From positions 1 through 18,044 of the forward strand of contig JBGOUJ010000087.1 in assembly GCA_041477005.1 (NCBI GenBank): a stretch of 18,044 nucleotides of DNA, written 5' to 3'. How positions within the stretch are numbered: the first letter of the stretch is position 1; each line of letters opens with the position of its first letter. The position numbers were made by a program, and so were the translations under genes. Below, one piece after another: positions 1-6,343 of the stretch. This DNA comes from JBGOUJ01 sp041477005. GTDB taxonomy: Bacteria > Acidobacteriota > Terriglobia > Bryobacterales > JACQDG01. The notes beneath the pieces are model-generated. The model saw only the letters and a list, made by a program, of their open reading frames with translations, did no database searches and was not told where the DNA came from.

Positions 1-425
1 AAATGGAAGTCGTAGGCCGCAACACCTCCGGCGACCTGCCCACGCCCGACACCTGCACCAGCGCCCAAGAGATCGTCGCTTTCCAGCGCTTAGTAAAAAT
101 GGTACCCATCTCGGAGAACGTGACCCGCTACGCCGTCGAGCTGTTCCGCGCCACCCGCCCCCACGAGGCGAGCGCCCCCGAGGCGATCAAGAAGTACGTC
201 AACTACGGCGCGAGCGTTCGCGCCACGCAGTTCCTGGTGCTGGCGGCCAAGGCCCGCGCCCTCAGCCGGGGCAACTATCACGTCGGCTACGAGGACCTCC
301 GCACCCTGGTGCTACCCGTCCTCCGGCACCGCGTGCTGACCAACTTCCACGCCGAATCCGACGCGGTGAGCGTGGACGACATCCTGCGCAAGCTGCTGGA
401 AGCGTTTCCGGCGCCAACGAACTAA
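1..425 (+). CDS. MoxR-type AAA+ ATPase, C-terminal part only (5' end outside window)
   Basis: This is the C-terminal 140 or so residues of a MoxR family AAA+ ATPase, a cytoplasmic chaperone-like ATPase usually encoded beside a DUF58/VWA-type partner that it is thought to help assemble or activate. The frame is open to the left edge, so the Walker A and B motifs are missing and the ATG at position 3 is probably internal. What is seen is the helical lid domain: an ENVTRYAVELFRATRP helix, then YGASVRATQFLVLAAKARAL, which matches the family GASPRA segment (here GASVRA), then the GNYHVGYEDLRTLVLPVLRHRV helix pair typical of the MoxR C-terminus. The next gene, a DUF58 protein on the same strand, is the usual partner, which strengthens the call. 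The stop is TAA at 423-425. The exact MoxR subgroup cannot be set from this fragment. Confidence 0.9.
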   Translation, partial: MEVVGRNTSGDLPTPDTCTSAQEIVAFQRLVKMVPISENVTRYAVELFRATRPHEASAPEAIKKYVNYGASVRATQFLVLAAKARALSRGNYHVGYEDLRTLVLPVLRHRVLTNFHAESDAVSVDDILRKLLEAFPAPTN

Positions 426-426
426 A

Positions 427-466
427 GAAATTGAGAAATGGAGGAATTGAGAAATTGAGAAATGAA
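427..466 (+). repeat. 8-bp tandem repeat array, 5 units (consensus gaaattga)
   Basis: Five head-to-tail units of 8 bp (gaaattga, gaaatgga, ggaattga, gaaattga, gaaatgaa) start two bases after the moxR stop codon. The same octamer recurs in the opposite orientation at 605-644 in the same spacer, so the two arrays could pair as a long imperfect stem of about 40 bp around a loop of about 140 nt. No function is known to me; the position right after a stop codon would suit a transcript-end or mRNA-structure role, but that is speculation. Confidence 0.85.
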
Positions 467-604
467 GATCCGAGCCTCCCGGCAGCGAACAAGCCGCCGG
501 ACGCAGCTTCCCAATTCCTGAAACCCGGGCTGCGGAATCCTCCCCGGGCAATTTCTCAACTCCCACCCCCTGGGCCCCGAGCAGTCAGGAAAGGGCCGCG
601 CGAG

Positions 605-644
605 CAATTTTCCAATTCCTCAATTTCTCAATTTCTCAATTCCT
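605..644 (+). repeat. 8-bp tandem repeat array, 5 units (caatttct), inverted relative to 427-466
   Basis: Five exact-period units (caattttc, caattcct, caatttct, caatttct, caattcct) end three bases before the GTG start of the DUF58 gene. They are the reverse complement of the octamer at 427-466. Two more units lie between the arrays at 549-564 (caatttct, caactccc), so the whole 222-bp spacer seems built around this repeat. The array fills the place where a Shine-Dalgarno sequence would be expected, and none is visible. Confidence 0.85.
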
Positions 645-647
645 AAC

Positions 648-1538
648 GTGCCTGCCCAACGCCTTCTCGATCCACTGGTCCTCGCCCGCATCTCGACCAT
701 CGAGCTGGTCGCGAAGACGGTGGTCGAAGGCTTCGTGGCCGGCATGCACCGGTCGCCCTATTTCGGCTTCAGCCAGGAGTTCGCCGAGTACCGCCCCTAC
801 GTTCCCGGCGACGACCCGCGCTTCGTGGACTGGAACGTCTTCGCCCGCACCGAGCGAACCTACCTCAAGCGCTATCTGGGCGAGACCAACACCGCCTTGG
901 TCCTGCTGTTCGACGCCAGCAATTCCATGGGCTATGGCTCGACCGGCGTGACCAAGATCGAGTATGCGAGGTATCTGGCTGCCTCGCTCACCTACCTGGC
1001 CCTGCACCAGCACGACGCCGTCAGTTTGATCGTGTTCGACGAGAAGGTCCGCCGCTTCATTCCGCCTTCGACCCGCCCCGGCCAGTTGCACGGCATCCTG
1101 CACGCCATCGAGCACGCCGAGCCGGCGGCCCGCACCAATGTCGACCAGCCCTTCGAGCACTTCCAGCAGTTCCACACGCGCCGCGGCCTGATCGCCGTGA
1201 TTTCCGATTTCTGGGAACAGCCGGAGCGAATCCTCAAGGCCGTCCGCCCGCTCTGTTATCGCGGCAACGACATCATCCTGTTCCACATCCTCGACCCCGC
1301 CGAGCTCGCGCCCAAGTTTGGTGACGCCACGCTGCTCGAAGACATGGAAACGGGCGAGCGGATGGAAGTCGCCCCCGAATACGCTCGTGGCGAATACCGC
1401 CGCCGGATCCAGTCCCACATCGACGAGCTGGGCCGCGCCGCCCGTGGCGCCGGCGCCGACTATCTGCTCCTCGACACCTCCCGCCCCCTGGACACGGCGC
1501 TGAAAGAATACCTCCTGTTCCGCCAGAAGAAGATGTAG
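648..1538 (+). CDS. DUF58 domain-containing protein
   Basis: A 296-residue DUF58 family protein, the usual genomic partner of MoxR ATPases. DUF58 proteins have a VWA-like fold; their biochemical role is not settled. Seen here: the family hallmark YRPYVPGDDPRFVDWNVFART at about residues 48-67, followed by VLLFDASNSMGYG at about 85-97, a metal-binding-site-like DxSxS segment as in VWA domains. The C-terminal part (GLIAVISDFWEQPERI, DIILFHILDPAEL) continues the Rossmann-like core. There is no long hydrophobic N-terminal pair, so this is probably the soluble short form. The start is GTG at 648: it puts the conserved LLDPLVLARIS segment at residues 6-16, where family members begin. No Shine-Dalgarno is evident because an octamer repeat array ends three bases upstream. 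It is probably cotranscribed with moxR. The stop is TAG. Confidence 0.92.
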   Translation: MPAQRLLDPLVLARISTIELVAKTVVEGFVAGMHRSPYFGFSQEFAEYRPYVPGDDPRFVDWNVFARTERTYLKRYLGETNTALVLLFDASNSMGYGSTGVTKIEYARYLAASLTYLALHQHDAVSLIVFDEKVRRFIPPSTRPGQLHGILHAIEHAEPAARTNVDQPFEHFQQFHTRRGLIAVISDFWEQPERILKAVRPLCYRGNDIILFHILDPAELAPKFGDATLLEDMETGERMEVAPEYARGEYRRRIQSHIDELGRAARGAGADYLLLDTSRPLDTALKEYLLFRQKKM

Positions 1539-1546
1539 CGGGAGAG

Positions 1547-1581
1547 CAGCCATCAGCCATCAGCTATCAGCCATCAGCACC
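1547..1581 (+). repeat. 7-bp tandem repeat array, 5 units (cagccat)
   Basis: Five units of 7 bp: cagccat, cagccat, cagctat, cagccat, cagcacc. The array lies in the 98-bp spacer between the convergent DUF58 and PIG-L genes, eight bases after the DUF58 stop. A second, unrelated heptamer array follows 24 bp later. Function unknown; the convergent position would be compatible with a transcript-end role. Confidence 0.85.
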
Positions 1582-1605
1582 CGGCTGACACCGTGCTCAA
1601 CGGCT

Positions 1606-1633
1606 GTCACCTGGCACCTGGCACCTGACACCT
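1606..1633 (+). repeat. 7-bp tandem repeat array, 4 units (ggcacct)
   Basis: Four units of 7 bp: gtcacct, ggcacct, ggcacct, gacacct, ending three bases before the stop codon of the minus-strand PIG-L gene. It has the same period as the array at 1547-1581 but a different sequence. Together the two arrays fill most of this convergent spacer. Confidence 0.85.
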
Positions 1634-1636
1634 GCC

Positions 1637-2617
1637 TTACAGCGGCACCGCGTTCTTCTCGATGTAGCCTTCCACTTCCGACTCGTCAGGCGGGAGATAG
1701 TGAAAGTACTCGGCGTATTGCAGCCCGTGCGCCTCGCCGCGCGTGCGGTCCCGGCCCAGGGCGAATTGCTTCGTGTATTGCCGGTTGGCCGTGTCGTCGT
1801 CGTTGCCGAGGAGCGGCAGCTTGCGGCCCTGCGTCGCCAGCCTCTGGCGTAGTCGCGCCCCGATACTTCCCGCCGGCCCCTGCGTGACGTTGGCCGTGTT
1901 GGCGTAGACCTTCTGGTCGATGTAAGGCCCGATATCGACCACCCGGTTCACCAGTTGCGGCCCGCGCGCGAAATAATATCTCTCTTGCGGGCCGTGCGGC
2001 TTGAGTCCTGCCTTGAAGTGCTCCGGATAGTCCCAGGAAGAGCCGGCGATGGCGGCCGCCCACTCCACGGCCCGGGCAGTGACGTAGTGATCGGGGTTGC
2101 GCTCGTAGAGCGCCGAGGGATCATAGACCAGCACGGTATCCACTTTCAGCAGCCGGAAAAGGAATGCCAGCCGCGCCCGCATCTCCAGGATCGGCCAGCC
2201 GTCCATGTTGTGGTTCGGGTAGTTCAGGAAATAGGTTTCCTGCAGGCCCAGCCGCCGGGCCACCTCTTTGGTGTCCTGCTCGTTCTTGAGAACGATCTCG
2301 CCGATAGACGCCCCCGAGCCGGCCATCGAGTCGTTGGACATGGTGATGAGGACGCCGGTGTAGCCCTCGTCGAGCAGCTTGAGCACCGTCCCGCCGGCAA
2401 AGATCGGGATGTCGTCGCAGTGCGGCTGGATCGCCGCCAGGACTTTTCCCTTGTGCGGCTTGCCCGGCTGCGGCCGCTCGATCGTGACCTCGACCGAGTA
2501 GGAGACACTGCCCGTCCCCCCGGCCTCAGCCTCGTGCTGTCTCTGCGCCGCGGCAGCCCCCTGGCCCGCCAGCATCCCCGCCGAAAGCGATCCTCCGAGG
2601 AAATCTCTTCTGTGCAT
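1637..2617 (-). CDS. PIG-L family deacetylase, Tat-exported
   Basis: A 326-residue PIG-L/LmbE-type zinc deacetylase. Family members hydrolyse N-acetyl groups, typically from N-acetylglucosamine-containing molecules; the substrate here is unknown. The N-terminus MHRRDFLGGSLSAGMLAG followed by AAAAQ reads as a twin-arginine signal, so export as a folded protein is likely. The metal/catalytic motif is QPHCDDIPIFAGG at residues 64-76: it keeps H66, D68 (expected general base) and D69, but has Cys and Ile where the canonical AHPDDE has Pro and Glu. The distal zinc histidine is probably H177 in NPDHYVTARAV. The ATG is supported by GGGAGGG seven bases upstream (2625-2631). It is transcribed convergently with DUF58 and divergently from the GH109 pair, whose substrates also carry N-acetyl groups, so a shared amino-sugar role is possible but unproven. 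Family call strong, substrate open. Confidence 0.88.
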   Translation of the reverse strand: MHRRDFLGGSLSAGMLAGQGAAAAQRQHEAEAGGTGSVSYSVEVTIERPQPGKPHKGKVLAAIQPHCDDIPIFAGGTVLKLLDEGYTGVLITMSNDSMAGSGASIGEIVLKNEQDTKEVARRLGLQETYFLNYPNHNMDGWPILEMRARLAFLFRLLKVDTVLVYDPSALYERNPDHYVTARAVEWAAAIAGSSWDYPEHFKAGLKPHGPQERYYFARGPQLVNRVVDIGPYIDQKVYANTANVTQGPAGSIGARLRQRLATQGRKLPLLGNDDDTANRQYTKQFALGRDRTRGEAHGLQYAEYFHYLPPDESEVEGYIEKNAVPL

Positions 2618-2706
2618 GATTTGGCCCTCCCATCTGGAATAGCCATTCTAACCGACCGTTGACGGAGCGGCTGAGCTGGAGTTTCATCCGGTATGCAGCG
2701 TAGGCC

Positions 2707-2809
2707 GACTAACGAGGCGCTGCAATCGACGACCGGCGCCGGGGCCAGCCGGGGCCCGTTTGAGACGTTACCTGGCGCCGCTCGCGGCTGAGCGCCCGAG
2801 CCGTTAGAC
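2707..2809 (+). repeat. attC-like integron recombination site A
   Basis: An imperfect palindrome with the architecture of an integron attC site. It opens with GACTAAC (2707-2713; an AAC core as in R'', though position 2 is A where RYYYAAC wants a pyrimidine) and closes with GTTAGAC (2803-2809), which fits GTTRRRY. Inside, GCGCTG-CAATCG on the left pairs with CGGCTG-AGCGC (2786-2796) on the right, leaving one unpaired G on the left arm, as expected for the extrahelical base that sets attC polarity; the inner arm has two mismatches. Length about 103 bp, within the usual attC range. No integrase gene is in the window. Confidence 0.55.
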
Positions 2810-2894
2810 CGACCGGTGGGGGCGATGAAAAGGCTCCGAAGGTCGATGGCACAGCGGAGACGCCCAGCGCGCTGAGGAAGCCCTTTGCTTTCGG

Positions 2895-2922
2895 CCTCTG
2901 CGTGCTCCGCGTCTCTGCGGTG
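2895..2922 (+). repeat. Dispersed-type G+C-rich repeat (ctctgcgtgctccgcg)
   Basis: A degenerate 8-9 bp periodic run (ctctgcgtg, ctccgcgt, ctctgcggtg) between attC-like sites A and B. On the minus strand it translates to HRRDAEHAE, a phrase I recognise from spurious proteins across soil bacterial genomes, which suggests a dispersed repeat. That recognition is from memory and has not been checked by a search. Confidence 0.5.
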
Positions 2923-3077
2923 GATCCAGCGGGGCTTTGAGCATCGCGGTAGGATATAGCTTGACGAAGTGAATGGCATCGTCCGTCGTTTGACCGCGAG
3001 CAGTGCCTGGGTCCCATTTCCGAGAGCCCACGGTGGACCCAGCCGTCTCCCGAGCTGGGCCGGCAGATCAAGGGCCG

Positions 3078-3180
3078 GTCTAACCGGGCGCTGCGACCGA
3101 CGAGCGCGGCCCAGCCGGGCGATGCGGATTCGAGGTGTTATCTGGCGCCGCTCGCGGCTGAGCGCCCGAATCGTTAAGAC
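3078..3180 (+). repeat. attC-like integron recombination site B
   Basis: Opens with GTCTAAC (3078-3084), an exact RYYYAAC match, followed by the GCGCTG arm. On the right it carries CGGCTG-AGCGC (3156-3166) and ends in GTTAAGAC (3173-3180), one base longer than a GTTRRRY core. The right arm and the sequence before it are identical to site A over 27 bp (2773-2799 and 3143-3169), while the left arms differ. The unpaired G after GCGCT is kept. The orientation is the same as site A. Confidence 0.55.
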
Positions 3181-3274
3181 GACCTGTACATTACGGAGGA
3201 GCTCCTTCAGGAGTCCAGTCAGGCTGCGAGCCAATTCGTGAGATCCACGCGGAGGCGAATCCTGCCCCCGCGAG

Positions 3275-3333
3275 GGCTAACCAGGCGCTGCAGCCGGCCG
3301 CCTTCGGCCGCGGCTGAGCGCCGGCTGCGGCCG
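3275..3333 (+). repeat. attC-like site C, right end degenerate
   Basis: The best arm pairing of the three: GCGCT-G-CAGCCG (3285-3296) against CGGCTG-AGCGC (3311-3321), perfect apart from the single extrahelical G, with a GCCGCCTTCGGC loop region. The left core is GGCTAAC (3275-3281). The expected GTTRRRY at the right end is missing; the sequence instead continues GGCTGCGGCCGTGTCAGG, so this is either a decayed site or a fusion with the GH109 upstream region. Confidence 0.5.
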
Positions 3334-3358
3334 TGTCAGGAGTTTTCTCCAGAATTTG

Positions 3359-3405
3359 TTGTCGCGAAAACCCTTCGACCTTCGCACATACAGAGAGGAG
3401 GCATT
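3359..3405 (+). promoter_or_regulatory. Conserved 47-nt leader of GH109 copy 1, with strong ribosome binding site
   Basis: The 47 nt before the ATG at 3406 match the 47 nt before the second GH109 gene (4791-4837) at all positions but one (C3373 against G). AGGAGG at 3396-3401 sits four bases before the start. A small hairpin with a bulge can be drawn from GTCGCGAA (3361-3368) and TTCGAC (3374-3379), and the single difference falls in its loop. Sequence further upstream is unrelated between the two genes. Confidence 0.65.
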
Positions 3406-4689
3406 ATGTCACTTTCAGTCGCCCGTCGAGAATTCCTGAAGCTGGCCGGCGCGGCCGCCATAGCGCAGCGAATTCCAGCCGCTGACAAAGCCGTTCGAGT
3501 GGGCATGGTCGGCGTCGGCCACCGCGGGACGGCGCACGTGAAGAACCTTCTCGATCTTCCCGGTGTGGAGATCCCGGCGATTTGCGATATCAACGAGGCT
3601 AATTTGAGCAACTCGCAGGCGCTCGTCGAGAAGGCCGGCCACAAACGGCCGGAGGGGTATTCCAGCGGTCTCGAAGATTTCCGGCGCATGGTCGCCCGTT
3701 CTGATCTGGATGCCGTGATCACGGCGACGCCCTGGGAATGGCACGCACGGGTGTGCGTGGCGGCAATGAAAGCGGGCAAATACGCAGCCACCGAAGTCCC
3801 GGCCGCCATCACCGTCGAAGAATGCTGGGACCTGGTGAACACCTCGGAGCAAACCGGTATGCCTTGCATGATACTGGAGAACGTCTGCTACTTCCGCAAC
3901 GTCCTGATGGTCATGCAAATGATCCAGCAGGGGGTTTTCGGCGAGCTGATTCACTGCGAAGGAGGCTACCAGCACGACATCCGAGGCGGAACCCTGCGCG
4001 ACGGCGAGCTGCACTGGCGCACCATGCATGCCGTGAAGCGCAACGCGAACTTGTACCCCACCCATCCCATCGGGCCGATCGCCTGGTGGACCGGCATCAA
4101 CCGTGGCGACCGCTTCACCTATTTGGTCTCGATGAGCGGCAAGTCCCGGGGCATGAACCATTACGTCGCCAAAAATTACGGCCCCGACCATCCGAACGCC
4201 AAGCGTCCTTTTGCCCGAGGGGACGTCAACACCAGCCTGATCAAGACCGAGAACGGGCTGACCGTCACGCTCTATCACGACACGCAGTTGCCCCGGCCCT
4301 ACGACCTGATTCTCCGGGTGCAGGGGACCGATGCCATCTACTCCGGAACGCTGGACAAGATCTACGTCGAGGGGCGCAGCCCGAAACTGCACACGTGGGA
4401 AGATTTGGATGACTACTACAAGCAGTACGAGCACCCCATCTGGAAGGCCCTGGGGCAGACCGCGAAGAATTACGGCCACAGCGGCGGGGACTACATGGAG
4501 CTGCACCAGTTCCTGCAAGCCGTGCGGCGCAAGACACAAACACCGATCGACGTATACGACACGGCCACCTGGAGCGTGATCACGCCGCTGACGGAGCAGT
4601 CGGTAGCATCGAGGAGCGCGGCGGTCGATTTCCCGGACTTTACCCGGGGCAAATGGAAGAAGCCGAGAAAAATCGAGTTCGCGCTTTGA
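3406..4689 (+). CDS. GH109-type Gfo/Idh/MocA protein, copy 1 (alpha-N-acetylgalactosaminidase family)
   Basis: 427 residues. GH109 enzymes use tightly bound NAD+ to hydrolyse alpha-linked N-acetylgalactosamine through an oxidation/elimination mechanism. A twin-arginine signal (ARREFLKLAGAAAIA, residues 6-20) points to export. The Rossmann motif VGVGHRG is at 35-41, followed by TPWEWH at 108-113 and EVPAA at 130-134, both NAD-contacting segments in the family. Then come LENVCYFRN at 157-165, GGYQHD at 186-191, NLYPTHPIGP at 215-224 and INRGDRFTYLVSMS at 231-244. The NLYPTH and INRGDRF blocks are what separates GH109 from other Gfo/Idh/MocA proteins. The ATG at 3406 is chosen over an in-frame GTG at 3238: it has AGGAGG four bases upstream, begins at the Tat signal, and the extra 56 residues would be a translation of attC-like DNA. 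Substrate is inferred from family only; related members act on other glycosides. Confidence 0.87.
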   Translation: MSLSVARREFLKLAGAAAIAQRIPAADKAVRVGMVGVGHRGTAHVKNLLDLPGVEIPAICDINEANLSNSQALVEKAGHKRPEGYSSGLEDFRRMVARSDLDAVITATPWEWHARVCVAAMKAGKYAATEVPAAITVEECWDLVNTSEQTGMPCMILENVCYFRNVLMVMQMIQQGVFGELIHCEGGYQHDIRGGTLRDGELHWRTMHAVKRNANLYPTHPIGPIAWWTGINRGDRFTYLVSMSGKSRGMNHYVAKNYGPDHPNAKRPFARGDVNTSLIKTENGLTVTLYHDTQLPRPYDLILRVQGTDAIYSGTLDKIYVEGRSPKLHTWEDLDDYYKQYEHPIWKALGQTAKNYGHSGGDYMELHQFLQAVRRKTQTPIDVYDTATWSVITPLTEQSVASRSAAVDFPDFTRGKWKKPRKIEFAL

Positions 4690-4790
4690 TCGGACGCCCA
4701 TCAACCCGACCCCCGGCAGGGCTGAGTGCATCACTACGGACCGCGACGCGGCGCAGAGCCATTCTCCGACGCCTCATTTCCATCCGTTCC

Positions 4791-4837
4791 TTGTCGCGAA
4801 AACCGTTCGACCTTCGCACATACAGAGAGGAGGCATT
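4791..4837 (+). promoter_or_regulatory. Conserved 47-nt leader of GH109 copy 2
   Basis: Same leader as at 3359-3405 with one substitution, including AGGAGG four bases before the ATG. It marks the left edge of the tandem duplication: upstream of 4791 the two loci show no similarity. The remaining spacer from the first gene (4690-4790, about 100 bp) has no visible terminator or gene. Confidence 0.65.
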
Positions 4838-6115
4838 ATGTCAGTCGCCCGTAGAGAACTCTTGAAGCTGGCCGGCGCGGCCGCCATAGCACAACGAATT
4901 CCAGCCGCCGACAAAGCTGTTCGAGTGGGCATGGTGGGGGTCGGCAACCGCGGCACGTACCTGGTGAAGTGCCTCCTCGACCTGCCCGGCGTGGAGATCC
5001 CGGCGATTTGCGACATCAACGAGGATCACCTGAGCAACGCGCAGGGCCTGGTCGAGAAGGCCGGTCGCAAGCGGCCGGAAGGGTACTCGGCCGGTCTCGA
5101 GGACTTCCGCCGGATGGTCGCCCGTTCGGATCTGAACGCCGTGATCACGGCGACACCCTGGGAATGGCACACCCCGGTGTGCGTGGCCGCCATGAAAGCG
5201 GGCAAATACGCGGCCACCGAGGTGCCGGCGGCCATCACCGTGCAAGAATGCTGGGACCTGGTGAACACCTCGGAGCAAACCGGTATGCCCTGCATGATTC
5301 TCGAAAACACAGCCCATCGCCGCAACGTCCTGATGGTGCTGCAAATGATCCAGCAGGGGGTTTTCGGCGAGCTCATTCACTGCGAGGCCGGGTACCAGCA
5401 CGACATCCGAGGGGGAACCCTGCGGGACGGCGAGCTGCACTGGCGCACCATGCATGCCGTGAGACGCAACGCCAACCTGTACCCCACGCATCCCATCGGA
5501 CCGATCGCCTGGTGGATCGGCATCAACCGCGGCGACCGCTTCACCTACCTGGTGTCGATGAGCAGCAAGTCCCGTGGCTTGAACCATTACGTCGCCAAGA
5601 ATTACGGCCCCGACCACCCCAACGCCAAGCGCACGTACGCCCGCGGCGACGTCAACACCAGTCTGCTCAAGACGGAGAACGGGTTGACCGTCACGTTGTA
5701 TCACGACACGCAGTTGCCCCGGCCCTACGACCTGATCCTCCGGGTGCAGGGCACTGATGCCATCTACTCCGGAACACTGGACAAGATCTACATCGAGGGG
5801 CGCAGCCCGCAACTGCACACCTGGGAGGATACCGACCGTTACTACGAGCAGTATGAGCATCCCGTCTGGAGGGCGCTGGGCGAGACCGCCAAAAAGTACG
5901 GGCACGGCGGCGCGGACTACATAGAGCTGCACCTGTTCCTGCGGGCGGTTCGGAACAAAACGCAGACCCACATTGATGTATACGACGCGGCCACCTGGAG
6001 TGTCATTACGCCGCTAACCGAGCAGTCGGTAGCATCGAAGAGCGCGGCGGTCGATTTCCCGGACTTCACGCGAGGTAAATGGAAGACCCCGAGAAAGGTC
6101 GACTTCACGCTCTGA
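4838..6115 (+). CDS. GH109-type Gfo/Idh/MocA protein, copy 2 (tandem paralogue)
   Basis: 425 residues, a tandem duplicate of the preceding gene: about 50 substitutions over some 424 aligned residues by eye (roughly 88% identity) and two residues fewer at the N-terminus. It keeps the Tat signal (ARRELLKLAGAAAIA), the Rossmann motif VGVGNRG, TPWEWH, EVPAA, GYQHD, NLYPTHPIGP and INRGDRF, so an NAD-binding, exported GH109-like enzyme is again expected. The main difference is at residues 158-161, where copy 1 reads ENVCYFRN and copy 2 reads ENTAHRRN: four adjacent changes in an otherwise conserved block near the cofactor/active site. This could mean altered specificity or loss of activity. The two genes are 148 bp apart on the same strand, each with its own strong ribosome binding site; whether they share a promoter cannot be seen. 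Confidence 0.87.
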   Translation: MSVARRELLKLAGAAAIAQRIPAADKAVRVGMVGVGNRGTYLVKCLLDLPGVEIPAICDINEDHLSNAQGLVEKAGRKRPEGYSAGLEDFRRMVARSDLNAVITATPWEWHTPVCVAAMKAGKYAATEVPAAITVQECWDLVNTSEQTGMPCMILENTAHRRNVLMVLQMIQQGVFGELIHCEAGYQHDIRGGTLRDGELHWRTMHAVRRNANLYPTHPIGPIAWWIGINRGDRFTYLVSMSSKSRGLNHYVAKNYGPDHPNAKRTYARGDVNTSLLKTENGLTVTLYHDTQLPRPYDLILRVQGTDAIYSGTLDKIYIEGRSPQLHTWEDTDRYYEQYEHPVWRALGETAKKYGHGGADYIELHLFLRAVRNKTQTHIDVYDAATWSVITPLTEQSVASKSAAVDFPDFTRGKWKTPRKVDFTL

Positions 6116-6133
6116 TCGGATACGCACCCAGCT

Positions 6134-6241
6134 TCAAACACCCGGCCCCCACCCGCCTTGTTTCTCTCGGCCGGGCATCACGACCAGATCCGCCGGCTTG
6201 CCGGCCTCGAGCCGGGCCGCCCGCCGGAAGCGTGCCGCACT
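6134..6241 (-). pseudogene. Possible amidohydrolase C-terminal remnant
   Basis: Reading the minus strand, a short open stretch ending in TGA (6134-6136) encodes FRRAARLEAGKPADLVVMPG and about a dozen further residues. LEAGKPADLVV is the typical closing segment of amidohydrolase-superfamily enzymes, where the chain leaves the TIM barrel for the second half of the small beta domain. An in-frame stop lies just upstream near 6242, and no barrel or metal motifs are present. It lies between the GH109 pair and the TonB gene. It could be a chance match, because it rests on about a dozen residues. Confidence 0.35.
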
Positions 6242-6343
6242 TCAGTCGCGAAACAGCGCCCTGGCTGATCGCGTAAGGTCCCGTCGCCAGGGAAGCCGAG
6301 ACTACCGGCAGCCCACGTCCGAAACGACCGCGTGCTGACAAGC

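Larger units (their letters stand above)
2618..3358. other. Gene-poor region between PIG-L and GH109 genes, attC-like sites
   Basis: About 740 bp with no reading frame I can defend on either strand. Long frames crossing it (for example one running from the PIG-L gene to 3234 on the minus strand) translate to Arg/Ser/Pro-rich, low-complexity protein without family resemblance. The region holds three attC-like elements, one dispersed G+C-rich repeat, and short linkers of about 270 and 95 bp between the sites. A short open stretch at 3184-3280 reads ITEELLQESSQAASQF on the plus strand, but has no start codon and no recognisable family; it may be the tail of a lost cassette gene. The segment 2618-2706 upstream of the first site contains the PIG-L ribosome binding site and presumably its promoter. 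Confidence 0.6.

Noticed and set aside
427..1633. CRISPR array suggested by the clustered short repeats
   Set aside because: Repeat units are 7-8 bp and contiguous, with no unique spacers, and no cas genes are present.
2224..3234. 336-codon minus-strand frame spanning the PIG-L 5' end and the attC-like region
   Set aside because: It overlaps the PIG-L coding region in another frame, and its novel part translates repeats (ALSRERRQ occurs twice because the two attC-like sites are similar).
3238..3405. In-frame GTG at 3238 that would extend GH109 copy 1 by 56 residues
   Set aside because: The added residues translate attC-like DNA (LTRRCSRPPSAAAER) and the shared leader. The ATG at 3406 has a strong AGGAGG and begins at the Tat signal, and copy 2 starts at the equivalent place.
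3415..4734. Long open frame antisense to GH109 copy 1 (439 codons) and a similar one antisense to copy 2 (4841-5971)
   Set aside because: High-GC codon usage keeps the antisense frame open. Both frames are mirror images of conserved genes and show no family motifs of their own.
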